From Rhodobacter sp. (GTDB lineage: Bacteria; Pseudomonadota; Alphaproteobacteria; Rhodobacterales; Rhodobacteraceae), in contig JADJAB010000009.1 of the NCBI GenBank assembly GCA_016704435.1, forward strand, positions 62,001 to 126,000: a stretch of DNA of 64,000 bases. The letters are read 5' to 3'. The translations under genes and the position numbers were made by a program. Below the pieces are notes generated by a model that saw only the letters and a list, made by a program, of their open reading frames with translations, was not told where the DNA came from and searched no databases. Positions 27,351 to 36,524 of this stretch are shown here, one piece after another. Every line of letters begins with the position of its first letter. The stretch's first letter is position 1.

Positions 27351-28847
27351 ATGCCCGACAATGACAGACCGACCGTGGCGCTTGCGCTTGCAGACCTGGC
27401 GGCCTGGGCGGCGGCGGTTTCCTGGCCGGACCTGCCCGAGGATATCCAGAAACGTGCGGCACTGGTGCTTCTGGATGATTTCGCCGCGATGGTGGCGGCC
27501 AGGGACGAGCCCGAACTGATCGCGTTGCGCGACGGCGTGGCGCGAAGTGCCGGCCCGGCCGAGGCGACGGTGTTCGATGGCGGCCACCACCGACTTGACC
27601 GCTATTCGGCGGCCTTGTCGAACGGCACGGCGGCCGACTGGTGCGAGCTTGACGGCGGCTACCGACCGGCGGTCTGCCATGCTGCGCTTTACTGCCTGCC
27701 CGCACTGATGGCCGAAGCCGAGGCGACCGGGGCCAGCCTGCGCGACCTCTTGCTGGCGCTGGTGGTCGGCTACGAGACGGTGGCCCGGTTCGCCCGCGCC
27801 TTCGTTCTTCCCAGGCTTGTTCTGCATCCGCATGGCGGGATTGCGACGATCGGCGCGGCGGCGGCGGTGGCAAAGCTGCGCGGCCAATCGGCGGCGCTGA
27901 TGCGCGACACCATCGCAACTGCCGCGACGCTGGTCCTGCCCGGCCCGTTCGGCCATGCGGTCGCCGGGGCGCTGGTGCGCAACACCTGGCCGGGGCTTTG
28001 CGCGCAGAACGGCCTGAGGGCCGCCGACTGGGCGGCGATCGGCATCGCAGGAACACCCGACAGCGCAAACGACGTCTTTGTCGCGATCTTCGGCGCCACT
28101 GCACATGCTGCGGCACTATCGTCCGGTCTCGGGCAGGACTGGGCCATGCGCGACGGCTATCACAAGATGCACGCCTGCTGCCAATATGGCCATTCCACGG
28201 TCGAGGCGGTGCTGGCAGCACTTGGGGATGGCGGCAAGATCGGCGCCGGCGAGATCGCTGCGATTCGCGTCGAGACGCATGAAAAGGGGCAGGTGCTGGA
28301 CAATGAGGCACCCGCGACGACGCTGGCGGCGAAATTCTCGATCCAGCATATCGCGGCGGCAACGGCCGTCTTTGGTCACGCCGGGGCGGCGGCGTTCCAC
28401 GCCGATACCTTGGGTGACCCCGACCTGGCCAAGCTTCGCCAAAGGGTCACGATTGCGCCGTTCCAGCCAAGGATGGACCCGCCGAACGACCGGCCCGCCC
28501 GCGTCACGCTGTCGCTGCGCGACGGCCGCATGCTTGCAGGTGAGTGCCTGAGCGCGCAGGGCGGCCCGGATCGCCCGTTCACCGAAGGACAGATCAAGGC
28601 CAAGGCCGAGATGATTCTGCGCGGGGTCTATCCCGATGCGCTGGGCCTGCTTGCTGCGGCCGGTCGGCTGGACCCGCGATTCTTGACCGGAGCTGGCGCG
28701 GGATCGTCGAAGATTTCGGCTGAGTCAGCGGTCGGCGCTCAGCATTTACCGCCGTTTAGGAATTCCAAGCTCCAGACAACGGAAAACACTAATACTGGTT
28801 CCCCTTTGTCGCGCCCTAGTATCGGGCATGTCGGAAACGAAAAGTAG
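27351..28847 (+). CDS. MmgE/PrpD family protein 1
   Basis: Member of the MmgE/PrpD fold, which includes 2-methylcitrate dehydratase, cis-aconitate decarboxylase and iminodisuccinate epimerase. Visible features: 'RAALVLLDDFAAMVAA', 'AALSNGTAADWCELDGGY' (family has NG-x-x-x-H-x-x-D; here Trp-Cys replaces the His position) and 'HKMHACCQYGHSTVEAV', the conserved K-x-x-x-C-x-x-H-like site. ATG 27351 has GAGGGGGGAG upstream. The open frame ends at 28847, but the last ~55 residues look non-coding. A one-base slip near 28676 gives a natural tail AILDRSWRGIVEDFG and stop at 28721-28723, so the true protein is probably ~457 residues. Substrate unknown. Confidence 0.78.
   Translation: MPDNDRPTVALALADLAAWAAAVSWPDLPEDIQKRAALVLLDDFAAMVAARDEPELIALRDGVARSAGPAEATVFDGGHHRLDRYSAALSNGTAADWCELDGGYRPAVCHAALYCLPALMAEAEATGASLRDLLLALVVGYETVARFARAFVLPRLVLHPHGGIATIGAAAAVAKLRGQSAALMRDTIATAATLVLPGPFGHAVAGALVRNTWPGLCAQNGLRAADWAAIGIAGTPDSANDVFVAIFGATAHAAALSSGLGQDWAMRDGYHKMHACCQYGHSTVEAVLAALGDGGKIGAGEIAAIRVETHEKGQVLDNEAPATTLAAKFSIQHIAAATAVFGHAGAAAFHADTLGDPDLAKLRQRVTIAPFQPRMDPPNDRPARVTLSLRDGRMLAGECLSAQGGPDRPFTEGQIKAKAEMILRGVYPDALGLLAAAGRLDPRFLTGAGAGSSKISAESAVGAQHLPPFRNSKLQTTENTNTGSPLSRPSIGHVGNEK
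28761..28804 (+). promoter_or_regulatory. upstream element shared with the second molybdenum hydroxylase operon
   Basis: TTCCAAGCTCCAGACAACGG, then AAAACACTAATACTGGTTCCCC. It aligns with 42551-42594 (TTTTCAAGGCTCAGCCCAAGG, AAATCTCTAATACCGAACCC): common CAAG, AGxC, AAxGGAAA, CTAATAC. It could be a promoter with TAATAC as -10 or a LysR-type operator; the LysR gene at 57569 is the obvious candidate regulator. Confidence 0.45.
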
Positions 28848-28856
28848 GATAGGCTC

Positions 28857-31037
28857 ATGTCGGCGACCCAACTGAAATCCGTGGGCGATTCGTCCTGGCG
28901 CAAGGATGGCATCTCCAAGGTCACGGGTTCTGAACAATATGCGCCGGACATCTCGGTCGACCGGATGTGGTACGGCCGTGTCCTGCGCAGCCCGCATGCC
29001 CATGCCAGGATCGTCAGCGTGGACACCAGCGCGGCCGAGGCGATGGGTGCGGTCTGCCTGACCTTTGCCGATGTGCCGCAGACCCGTTACAACGAACGCA
29101 TCGTCAGCACGCCGCCCTGCCTGTATCGGGACCGGACCGTGGTCGCCGACAAGGCCCGCCACGTCGGCGAGGCACTGGTTGGCGTTGCCGCCCCGACCGA
29201 GGAGCTGGCCGAAAAGGCGCTGCGGTCGATCAAGATCGAATACGAGGTGCTGCAGGTCATCACCACGATCGAGCAGGCGCAGAAGGATGGCGCCGATCCA
29301 GTTCACGACACCGTTTTGCTGAACGGCGAGGACAAGCCGATCATCAACAACGTCGCGGTGCAGCGGACCATCGATGTCGGCGACACCGTGAAGGGGTTTG
29401 CTGAATCCGATTTCGTGATCGAGCGGAGCTTCAAGACGGGCCGCATCTACCACGCCCAGATGGAGCCGAAGACCGTGATCTGCCAGCCCGAGGCCGACGG
29501 TGGCATAACGGTCTGGGCCAGCACGCAGTCGATTCACAACACGCGCATCCTGCTTGGCCAGATCTACGGCCTGCCGTTGAACAAGGTGAACGTCAAGAAA
29601 GTGGCGCTTGGCGGCGCGTTCGGGTCCAGCATCCAGATGAACTCGGTCACGCCGATCGGTGTCGGACTGGCGCTGAAGTCCGGGCATCCGGTCAAGATCG
29701 CCACCACCCGCGAAGAGGACATGCACGATCACGTGCGTTATCCTTCGGAGATCAAGCTGAAGCTGGGCATGAAGAAGGACGGCACCCTGATCGCCGGCGA
29801 GATGCACGCCTTCGAGTTCAAGCTGAAGCAATATGTTGGCTTGGGCGGCACGTTCTGGGGCCAGGGACCCGCCTCGAAATGCATCATCCGCAGCGACGGC
29901 GTGCCGGAACTGCTGAAGACCGGGGCGGAGCTGATCAACTGGGACAAACGCCCGAAGCCGGGATCGCAGACCGGCCGGATGCGGCGCGGCATCGGCATGG
30001 CACGCGGCTTCCACACCAGCGGCGTGGGCCATGCCAAGGCCTCGGGCGCCGAGATGATCGACTATTCCGGCGCCATCGTGAAGCTGAACGAGGACGGCAC
30101 CGTCGACCTGATCCAGTCGCTGATGGACCACGGCGGCGGCACCAACCACGCGATCTCGAAGATCGTCGCCGAAGAGCTCGGGGTTCCGAACCACATGGTC
30201 GGGATTTCCCCCTGCGACACGCGGACCTCGCTCTATGACGTGACCACCCATGCGACGCGCGGCATCTATGCCGGTGGCGCGGCGGCGCTGAAGGCGGCGA
30301 AAGCGGTCAAGGAGCAGATCATCGACTGGGCGGCGCGGGTGCTGGACGTGCTTCCCGAATCGCTGGTCATCGAGCCGGATCAGGAACTGGGCCAAGGCGT
30401 CATCTATTGTCCGAACCTGGCCGAGCGGCGGATGACCGTGGGCGATCTTGCCCGCTATCTGCACCTCAACAGCCTTGGCACGATCAGCTCTTCGCAAAGC
30501 ATGCGGCAGGTGAACTGCCCGCCGGCCTATGTGTCCTACTATGTCGACGTCGAGGTCGATACCGATACCGGCCAGATCCACTCGCGGCGTGCGGCGCTTG
30601 GCAGCGACTGCGGCACCGTGGTGAACCCGGCGCTGGCCAGCGGTCAGTTGATCGGCGGGCTGTCCAAGGGTCAGGGCTATGCACTGACCGAGGACAACCA
30701 GTGGGATCCGGTGACGGGTGAGCTGGCCAGCAAGGGGTTCTGGGTCGACGGCAAGACGCCCTCGATCTCGGAATCACCGCTGGTCGCGGATATCGAGACG
30801 CACTTCGCCCATACCTATGAGCCGACCGGCCCGTTCGGTGCCAAGGGACTTGGCGAGGCGGCGAAAAACCCGGCAGCCGCGGCCTTTGCGAACGCGGTCT
30901 ACAGTGCTCTGGGCATCCGTTTCTACGAATTGCCGATCACGCCGGAAAAGGTGCTTGCCGCTCTGGCGGAGCAAGCAGCGGGAAAAACCGCAAGAGCGGC
31001 GCGACAGGCGCCGGCGCCGGTGCCGGTCGCCGAATAG
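28857..31037 (+). CDS. xanthine dehydrogenase family protein, molybdopterin-binding large subunit 1 (CoxL-like)
   Basis: 726 residues. N-terminal a/b-hammerhead domain (DGISKVTGSEQYAPDI, 'GRVLRSPHAHARIV') followed by the molybdopterin-binding body. The C-terminus has 'GPFGAKGLGEAAKNPAAAAFANAV', which contains the expected catalytic Glu. It is divergent in two ways: the usual GGGFGGK site reads GGAFGSS, and compared with the second large subunit (44045) it lacks roughly 75-85 residues after the segment ending 'FELKLKQY', including the F/YRGFG-x-x-Q motif near the active site. The join is in frame with no stop. It forms a hydroxylase with the FAD and 2Fe-2S subunits downstream and probably hydroxylates a C-H of an N-heterocycle; substrate unknown. 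Confidence 0.83.
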   Translation: MSATQLKSVGDSSWRKDGISKVTGSEQYAPDISVDRMWYGRVLRSPHAHARIVSVDTSAAEAMGAVCLTFADVPQTRYNERIVSTPPCLYRDRTVVADKARHVGEALVGVAAPTEELAEKALRSIKIEYEVLQVITTIEQAQKDGADPVHDTVLLNGEDKPIINNVAVQRTIDVGDTVKGFAESDFVIERSFKTGRIYHAQMEPKTVICQPEADGGITVWASTQSIHNTRILLGQIYGLPLNKVNVKKVALGGAFGSSIQMNSVTPIGVGLALKSGHPVKIATTREEDMHDHVRYPSEIKLKLGMKKDGTLIAGEMHAFEFKLKQYVGLGGTFWGQGPASKCIIRSDGVPELLKTGAELINWDKRPKPGSQTGRMRRGIGMARGFHTSGVGHAKASGAEMIDYSGAIVKLNEDGTVDLIQSLMDHGGGTNHAISKIVAEELGVPNHMVGISPCDTRTSLYDVTTHATRGIYAGGAAALKAAKAVKEQIIDWAARVLDVLPESLVIEPDQELGQGVIYCPNLAERRMTVGDLARYLHLNSLGTISSSQSMRQVNCPPAYVSYYVDVEVDTDTGQIHSRRAALGSDCGTVVNPALASGQLIGGLSKGQGYALTEDNQWDPVTGELASKGFWVDGKTPSISESPLVADIETHFAHTYEPTGPFGAKGLGEAAKNPAAAAFANAVYSALGIRFYELPITPEKVLAALAEQAAGKTARAARQAPAPVPVAE

Positions 31038-31047
31038 AGGTTCAGAG

Positions 31048-31947
31048 ATGTACATGAATACCAACACCCGCATCGTCTCTCCGGAGTTCGATTTCATTCA
31101 GCCGAAAACCCTGGCCGAGGCTTTCTCGCTGCTTGAGGAACACGGCGCCACTGCCAAGCTGCTGGCAGGCGGCACCGACCTTCTGGTGCAGATGAAGATG
31201 GAGCGGCAGCAGCCGTCCCATGTCATCAGCCTGGCCAAGGTGAAGGAGCTGGAGGGCATCAAAGCCGGCGATGGCCTGACCATCGGCGCGACGACCAGCA
31301 TCAGCGCAATCAGCAAATCAGCGCCGGTAAAGGCCCGATATGCTGCGCTGCGCGAAGCCTGCAACGCCTACAGCACGGTGTCGGTCATGCTGATGGGCAC
31401 GATCGGCGGCAATCTGTGCAACGCCTCGCCGGCAGCGGACACGGCGCCGGCGCTGCTGGTTCATGACGCCAGCGTCATCCTGAAAACCGCCAAGGCCACG
31501 CGAAAAGTTCCGCTGAAGGATTTCTTCACCGGCCCCGGCAAGACGGTCATGCAGCCGGGCGAGATCCTGACGGCGATCGAGTTGCCCGAACCGGCCCGAG
31601 GCAGCGGCAGCGCCTTCCTCAAGATCTCGCGGGTCGTTGCCGACATTTCGCAGGTCTGTGCCGCCGTGATGCTGGTGCGCGATGGCGACAAGATCACCGA
31701 CTGCCGGATCGCCCTCGGTTCGGTCGGCCCGACGCCGGTCCGGATGAAGCACGCAGTCGGCGCCCTGATCGGGCAACGCGGCACGCCCGAGGCCTTTGAC
31801 GCCGCCGCTGAAATTGTCGCCAGGGACATCACGCCGATCACCGATGTCCGCGCCACCGAGAAATACCGCAGGCACGTTGCCCGGATCATCGTCCGCGATG
31901 CCCTGCTGACCGCCTGGCAGCGTGCCGCAGAAGGAGCCGCAAAATGA
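31048..31947 (+). CDS. xanthine dehydrogenase family FAD-binding subunit 1 (CoxM-like)
   Basis: 299 residues. 'FIQPKTLAEAFSLLEEHG' and 'KLLAGGTDLLVQMK' form the first FAD pyrophosphate site; 'LMGTIGGNLCNASPAADT' is the second. The C-terminal CO-dehydrogenase flavoprotein domain carries 'RIALGSVGPTPVRM' and 'TDVRATEKYRRHVARIIV'. It passes electrons from the 2Fe-2S centres to an acceptor. Start ATG 31048, ten bases after the large-subunit stop; the next gene overlaps by four bases (ATGA), so subunits L, M and S are coupled. Confidence 0.92.
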   Translation: MYMNTNTRIVSPEFDFIQPKTLAEAFSLLEEHGATAKLLAGGTDLLVQMKMERQQPSHVISLAKVKELEGIKAGDGLTIGATTSISAISKSAPVKARYAALREACNAYSTVSVMLMGTIGGNLCNASPAADTAPALLVHDASVILKTAKATRKVPLKDFFTGPGKTVMQPGEILTAIELPEPARGSGSAFLKISRVVADISQVCAAVMLVRDGDKITDCRIALGSVGPTPVRMKHAVGALIGQRGTPEAFDAAAEIVARDITPITDVRATEKYRRHVARIIVRDALLTAWQRAAEGAAK

Positions 31948-32438
31948 AGAAGCATACCGTCCGTTTCAGCCTCAACGGCACGCCGCGCGAAATCACCGTC
32001 AACGCCAACGAACTGCTGCTGAACGTGACCCGCGAGCAGGAAAAGCTGACCGGCACCAAATACGGCTGCGGCATCGGCGAATGCGGCGCCTGCACCGTTC
32101 ATGTCGATGGCCGACCGACGCTGTCCTGCCTGCAACTGGCCGTTGCCGTGGACGGCGCCGAGGTGGTGACGATCGAAGGCCTGGCCAAAGGGCGCGAGCT
32201 TGACCCGCTGCAGAAGTCATTCCTGGACAACAACGCCGTGCAATGCGGCTATTGCACCCCCGGAATGATCATGATCGGGCGCAACCTGCTCGACGAAAAC
32301 CCGAACCCCACCGAAGAGGAGGTCCGGACCCACATGCGCGGCCAGCTTTGCCGTTGCACCGGTTACGCCAGCATCACCAAGGCGGTGATGGGCGCGGGCA
32401 AATGCGCCACGGGAGACTTCAAGATCCCGGCGGAGTGA
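31944..32438 (+). CDS. xanthine dehydrogenase family 2Fe-2S subunit 1 (CoxS-like)
   Basis: 164 residues. Plant-type [2Fe-2S] motif YGCGIGECGACTVHV followed by 'LSCLQL', then the second cluster motif 'QCGYCTPGMIMIG' with 'RGQLCRCTGYASI'. All eight cysteines are present. It relays electrons between the molybdenum and FAD subunits. It is the last gene of the first hydroxylase operon; 151 bases with a hairpin follow. Confidence 0.94.
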   Translation: MKKHTVRFSLNGTPREITVNANELLLNVTREQEKLTGTKYGCGIGECGACTVHVDGRPTLSCLQLAVAVDGAEVVTIEGLAKGRELDPLQKSFLDNNAVQCGYCTPGMIMIGRNLLDENPNPTEEEVRTHMRGQLCRCTGYASITKAVMGAGKCATGDFKIPAE

Positions 32439-32479
32439 CCGCCGGAAACCAAGCCGCGCCAAGCCGGAAGACGTCGAAT

Positions 32480-32500
32480 CCCTGAAGCACGGCTTCAGGG
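32480..32500 (+). terminator. perfect 9-bp hairpin after the first hydroxylase operon
   Basis: CCCTGAAGC-ACG-GCTTCAGGG with a three-base loop; no T-run follows. It may be a terminator or an mRNA-stabilising element between the 2Fe-2S subunit and the amidohydrolase gene. The other ~130 bases here contain no gene. Confidence 0.6.
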
Positions 32501-32589
32501 CATGGCCGGACTCAATTCCGCGCGGGCCGCGTGGCAACGAAACGGAAGACCTGCCTGCCGGGTCTGGTGAAAAAAGAGGGACCGAGAAG

Positions 32590-33969
32590 GTGACAACCGT
32601 CGAATACGACACTCACATCAAGGGCGGCGTGCTGGTCAACAGCAAGGAAATGCGACTTGCGGACGTGTTCATCAAGGACGGTCTGGTCGCCTGCATCGAG
32701 AAACGCGATAGCGGCAAGAAGGCCAAGCAGGTCATTGATGCCACCGGCAAATACGTTCTGCCCGGCATCGTCGAGGCGCACCTGCATCCGGTCTATGCCG
32801 ACCGTCTGGACACGCTGTCGCAATCGGCCGTCTATGGCGGCATCACCACGCTGATCCCCTATATCGGTGCGGTGAAGGCCTGGGGCGTCGAAGGCAACCT
32901 CTGGGATGCGGTGAACTACTTCATTGAAGAAGGCTCCCGCGACTCGGTGATCGACTTCGCGCTGCATTGCAGCCTGGTGGGCACGGATCTGGCCGATCTG
33001 GAAGAGACCGTCCCGAAGATTTGTGCGCGCGGCGTGCGGTCGTTCAAGGGTTTCATGGCCTACCGCAGACGCGGCATGAACCTGGGCGATGCCGACCTGA
33101 TGCGGATCCTCAGCGTGCTCAAGGCCAATGGCGGGCTGTTCTGCGTGCACGCAGAAAACGGTGATCTGTGCGACTTCCTGGAAGACAAGTTCATCGAGGA
33201 AGGCAAGACCGGCCCGGAATACTACCTGCCGTCGCGTCCGAAGATCACCGAAGCCGAAGCGGCCTACCGTATCCTGAGCTTTGCCAAGGTGCTCGATTGC
33301 CCGATGTACATCGTGCATATCAGCGCCAAGGAAACGCTGGATGTGGTCGAGACCTTCCGCAACATGGGCGGCCCGCCGATCTACGCCGAGACCTGCACGC
33401 ATTATCTGACGCTGACCAATGACGAGATGCTGAAGATCGGCTCCTTGGCCAAGGTCAGCCCGCCGCTGCGCGAAAAAGTGGACAACGACGCGCTGTGGCA
33501 GGCGGTGATCGCCGGCAAGATCGACGTCATCGGTTCGGACACCGGCGGCCACATGATCTCCAAGAAGGAACCGCGGTTCGGCGACGTCTTCAAGGCGCCG
33601 GGCGGCATTCCCGGTCAGGAAACGCTGTTCACGGTCACCTATGACGAGGCCGTCAACCGCCGCATGGTCAGCCTGTGCCGGCTGGTCGAGGTGATGTGCG
33701 AAAAGCCGGCCAAGATCTTCGGCATCTTCCCGCGCAAGGGCCTGCTGGAACCCGGCTCGGACGCCGATGTGCTGATCTTCGACCCGATGAAGGAGCACAC
33801 GATCCACGCCGCCGAACAGCACGTCAAGACCGACTACTCGATGTACGAGGACCGCAAGGTTCTGGGCGCACCCGAACTGGTCATGCAGCGCGGCGAGATC
33901 CTGCTGCAGGATGGCGAACTCAAGGTCAAGAAAGGCCGTGCCCGGTTCCTTGAATCGAACCCGGCCTGA
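32590..33969 (+). CDS. D-hydantoinase/dihydropyrimidinase-like cyclic amidohydrolase
   Basis: 459 residues of the metal-dependent amidohydrolase family. Metal and catalytic residues are in place: H-x-H in 'GIVEAHLHPVYAD', the Lys likely to be carbamylated in 'VRSFKGFMAYR', His in 'GLFCVHAENGD', His in 'MYIVHISAKE' and Asp in 'DVIGSDTGGHM'. It opens cyclic amides (hydantoins, dihydropyrimidines) to N-carbamoyl acids in the cytoplasm. The next gene is a carbamoylase-like amidase, a classic pairing. The start is GTG 32590, preceded by AGAGGGA. Since a molybdenum hydroxylase operon lies upstream, its ring substrate is probably made by that enzyme. The exact hydantoin is not known. Confidence 0.88.
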   Translation: MTTVEYDTHIKGGVLVNSKEMRLADVFIKDGLVACIEKRDSGKKAKQVIDATGKYVLPGIVEAHLHPVYADRLDTLSQSAVYGGITTLIPYIGAVKAWGVEGNLWDAVNYFIEEGSRDSVIDFALHCSLVGTDLADLEETVPKICARGVRSFKGFMAYRRRGMNLGDADLMRILSVLKANGGLFCVHAENGDLCDFLEDKFIEEGKTGPEYYLPSRPKITEAEAAYRILSFAKVLDCPMYIVHISAKETLDVVETFRNMGGPPIYAETCTHYLTLTNDEMLKIGSLAKVSPPLREKVDNDALWQAVIAGKIDVIGSDTGGHMISKKEPRFGDVFKAPGGIPGQETLFTVTYDEAVNRRMVSLCRLVEVMCEKPAKIFGIFPRKGLLEPGSDADVLIFDPMKEHTIHAAEQHVKTDYSMYEDRKVLGAPELVMQRGEILLQDGELKVKKGRARFLESNPA

Positions 33970-34016
33970 CCGTCCCCAACCCCGATAAGACGACATTCAA
34001 TAAAGGAGAGAACCAA

Positions 34017-34886
34017 ATGACACGTATTCTGAAGGTCGCGGCTCTGCAGGAAAAAGCAATGCCGCGGGCGTCGATCAAGGAAAAGATGGAGCAGCGCACC
34101 CTGCCGCTGATCGAAGAGGCTGCCAAGAAGGGCGCGCAGATCATTCTCGCGACCGAGCTTTGCACTACCGACTACGACCGCTGCTACGGCGCCAAGGACA
34201 ACGACATCTTCAAGGAAGCCGAAACGATCCCCGGCTACAGCACCAACGAGGTCGCCAAGCTGTGCAAGAAACACGGCGTCTACGTCATCTTCCCGTTGTT
34301 CGAGAAGGCGGTTCCCGGCGTCTACTACAACTCCTCGGCCACCATCGGCCCGGACGGCAGCATTGTCGGCACCTACCGCAAGACCCAGGTCGCCGGTGTG
34401 CAGGCGCTGGAGAAGATGTATTTCCGCGCTGGCCAGGACTTCAAGGTCCACGAGACCGTGTTCGAGCCCCATGCCAAGTTCGGCACCATCATCTGCCACG
34501 ACCGCCGCTATCCCGAGACCTCGCGGATCCTTGCGATGCTGGGCGCTGAAGTGATGTTCTGCCCCACCGCCGCACCGGGCTATGCCCATGGCGTGCACTG
34601 GGGCAACCTGAACATCATGCGCGCCGTCGATAACGGCATGTTCTGCGTCTACTCCAACCGGATCGGACAGGAAGGCGTCAACAACTACTTCGGCGAAAGC
34701 ATGATCGTCGACCCGATGGGCGAAGTGATCGCATCAGGCGGCAAGGAAGAGAACGCGGTCGTGATGGCCGATCTCGATCTGGCGAAGGTTGACGAGGCCC
34801 GGATCAAGGTGCCGACGCTGCGCGACATGCGGGGCGACTTCTGGATGAAGTACTACAGCCCGACCTACGACAAGCTGGTCGGCTGA
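34017..34886 (+). CDS. nitrilase-superfamily amidase, N-carbamoyl-D-amino-acid hydrolase-like
   Basis: 289 residues. The catalytic triad of the superfamily is present: Glu in 'ILATELCTTDYD', Lys in 'GTYRKTQVAG', Cys in 'IICHDRRYPETSRI'. The C-x-DRR-x-PE arrangement resembles D-carbamoylase more than beta-ureidopropionase or N-carbamoylputrescine amidase. It would split the N-carbamoyl product of the preceding amidohydrolase into an amino acid, CO2 and ammonia. Ribosome site AAAGGAGAG precedes ATG 34017. It is 47 bases from the hydantoinase-like gene and 72 from soxB, suggesting a single operon in which the freed amino acid is N-methylated and goes to sarcosine oxidase. Confidence 0.86.
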   Translation: MTRILKVAALQEKAMPRASIKEKMEQRTLPLIEEAAKKGAQIILATELCTTDYDRCYGAKDNDIFKEAETIPGYSTNEVAKLCKKHGVYVIFPLFEKAVPGVYYNSSATIGPDGSIVGTYRKTQVAGVQALEKMYFRAGQDFKVHETVFEPHAKFGTIICHDRRYPETSRILAMLGAEVMFCPTAAPGYAHGVHWGNLNIMRAVDNGMFCVYSNRIGQEGVNNYFGESMIVDPMGEVIASGGKEENAVVMADLDLAKVDEARIKVPTLRDMRGDFWMKYYSPTYDKLVG

Positions 34887-34958
34887 GGCCCAAGATGACG
34901 ACGGTCCCGTGGTGCAAGCCACCGCGGGACCGGACCGAAACCTCGACCGGGCAGGACC

Positions 34959-36215
34959 ATGACGCATTACTCGGCCTTCAGCCTCTTCAAGGAGGCGCTT
35001 CGCGGCAACAAGGGCTGGTCACGTGCCTGGCAGGATGCCGAGCCGAAACCGGCCTACGACGTCGTCATCATCGGCGGGGGCGGCCACGGGCTGGCCACTG
35101 CCTACTACCTGGCCAAGGAACACGGCATCACCAATGTGGCCGTGATCGAAAAGGGCTATATCGGTGGCGGCAATACCGGCCGCAACACCACCATCGTGCG
35201 GTCGAACTACATGATCGACGGCAACACCAACTTCTACGAGCATTCGATGAAGCTCTGGGAAGACCTGAGCCGCGATCTGAACTTCAACGTGATGTTCTCG
35301 CAGCGCGGCCAGATCAACCTGGCCCATTCTCCGGCGCAGATGGATTCCCATGCCCGGCGCGGCAACATCATGCGGATGAACGGCATCGAAGCGCATCTGA
35401 TGTCGCGCGAAGAGGTGATGAAACGGGTTCCGATCCTCGATTATTCCGAAAACGCCCGTTTCCCCATTCACGGCGGCCTGTTGCAGGAACGCGCCGGAAC
35501 CGCCCGCCATGACGCGGTGGCCTGGGGCTATGCCCGCGGCGCCAGCGCGCGAGGTATCGACATCATCCAGGGCTGCGAGGTCACCGGCTATCTGTGGGAT
35601 CACGGCAGGATTGTCGGGGTCGAAACTACGCGCGGGCCAATCAGGGCCAAGAAGGTCGCGATGGCCGTTGCCGGGCACACCAGCCACATGGCGAAGATGG
35701 CCGGGCTGCGGCTGCCGATCGAGACCCATGTCCTGCAGGCCTTCGTCACCGAGGCGATCAAGCCGGTGATCGACTGTGTCGTCTCGTTCGGGGCGGTGCA
35801 CTTCTACATCTCGCAATCCGACAAGGGTGGCCTGGTGCTGGGCGGCGATCTTGACGGCCACAACTCCTATGGCCAGCGCGGCGACATGCCGATTGTCGAA
35901 GAGAACATGGCGGCCGCCAAGGCGCTGGTTCCGCTGGTGTCACGCCTGCAACTGGTGCGCCACTGGGCGGGTGTCATGGACATGTCGATGGACGGCAGTC
36001 CGTTCATCTGCAAGGCGCCGATCGAGGGCCTCTATATCAACGGCGGCTGGTGCTACGGCGGCTTCAAGGCCACTCCGGCCTCGGGCTGGTGCTACGCCCA
36101 CACCATCGCCAAGGACGAGCCGCACGCATTGAACGCGCGCTTCCGGCTGGACCGGTTCCATCGCGGCCAGCAGATCGACGAAAAAGGCATGGGTCCGACC
36201 CCCTGGGCGCACTGA
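34959..36215 (+). CDS. soxB: sarcosine oxidase subunit beta
   Basis: 418 residues, the length of SoxB. An FAD dinucleotide-binding motif lies near residue 35 (VVIIGGGGHGLATAYYL), followed by the family's 'EKGYIGGGNTGRNTTIVRSN'. The His that carries covalent FMN is in 'GTARHDAVAWGYARGAS'. The C-terminus has 'WAGVMDMSMDGSPFI' and 'GGWCYGGFKATPASGWCYAH'. It oxidatively demethylates sarcosine (or a related N-methyl amino acid) with tetrahydrofolate and O2. Operon order B-D-A-G is standard. Its co-location with hydantoinase/carbamoylase suggests that the N-methyl amino acid derives from ring opening. Confidence 0.95.
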   Translation: MTHYSAFSLFKEALRGNKGWSRAWQDAEPKPAYDVVIIGGGGHGLATAYYLAKEHGITNVAVIEKGYIGGGNTGRNTTIVRSNYMIDGNTNFYEHSMKLWEDLSRDLNFNVMFSQRGQINLAHSPAQMDSHARRGNIMRMNGIEAHLMSREEVMKRVPILDYSENARFPIHGGLLQERAGTARHDAVAWGYARGASARGIDIIQGCEVTGYLWDHGRIVGVETTRGPIRAKKVAMAVAGHTSHMAKMAGLRLPIETHVLQAFVTEAIKPVIDCVVSFGAVHFYISQSDKGGLVLGGDLDGHNSYGQRGDMPIVEENMAAAKALVPLVSRLQLVRHWAGVMDMSMDGSPFICKAPIEGLYINGGWCYGGFKATPASGWCYAHTIAKDEPHALNARFRLDRFHRGQQIDEKGMGPTPWAH

Positions 36216-36227
36216 AAGGACGACACG

Positions 36228-36524
36228 ATGCTGAGAATTGCATGCCCCCATTGCGGCGACCGGGACTATGTCGAGTTCCTCTATGGCGGTGACGCCGAGA
36301 ACGCGATGCCCGAGCTGTCCGATACCGATATCGACCGCTGGACCGAATTCGTGTTCTTCCGCAACGATCCCAAGGGCGAGCATGCCGAATACTGGCAGCA
36401 CCAGCACGGCTGCCGGCAATGGCTGCGAGTGGTCCGCCATACGGTCACGCATCAGGTGATCTCGGTGCAGCCAGCCAGCGAGGTTGACACGCCAGCACAA
36501 GGCAAACGGGTGGAAGTGGCATGA
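36228..36524 (+). CDS. soxD: sarcosine oxidase subunit delta
   Basis: 98 residues. The Zn-binding set is visible: C-P-H-C in MLRIACPHCGDRDYVEFLYG, and H-x-x-G-C in 'YWQHQHGCRQWLRVVR'. The small delta subunit stabilises the heterotetramer. It lies 12 bases after soxB and overlaps soxA by four bases (ATGA). Confidence 0.94.
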   Translation: MLRIACPHCGDRDYVEFLYGGDAENAMPELSDTDIDRWTEFVFFRNDPKGEHAEYWQHQHGCRQWLRVVRHTVTHQVISVQPASEVDTPAQGKRVEVA

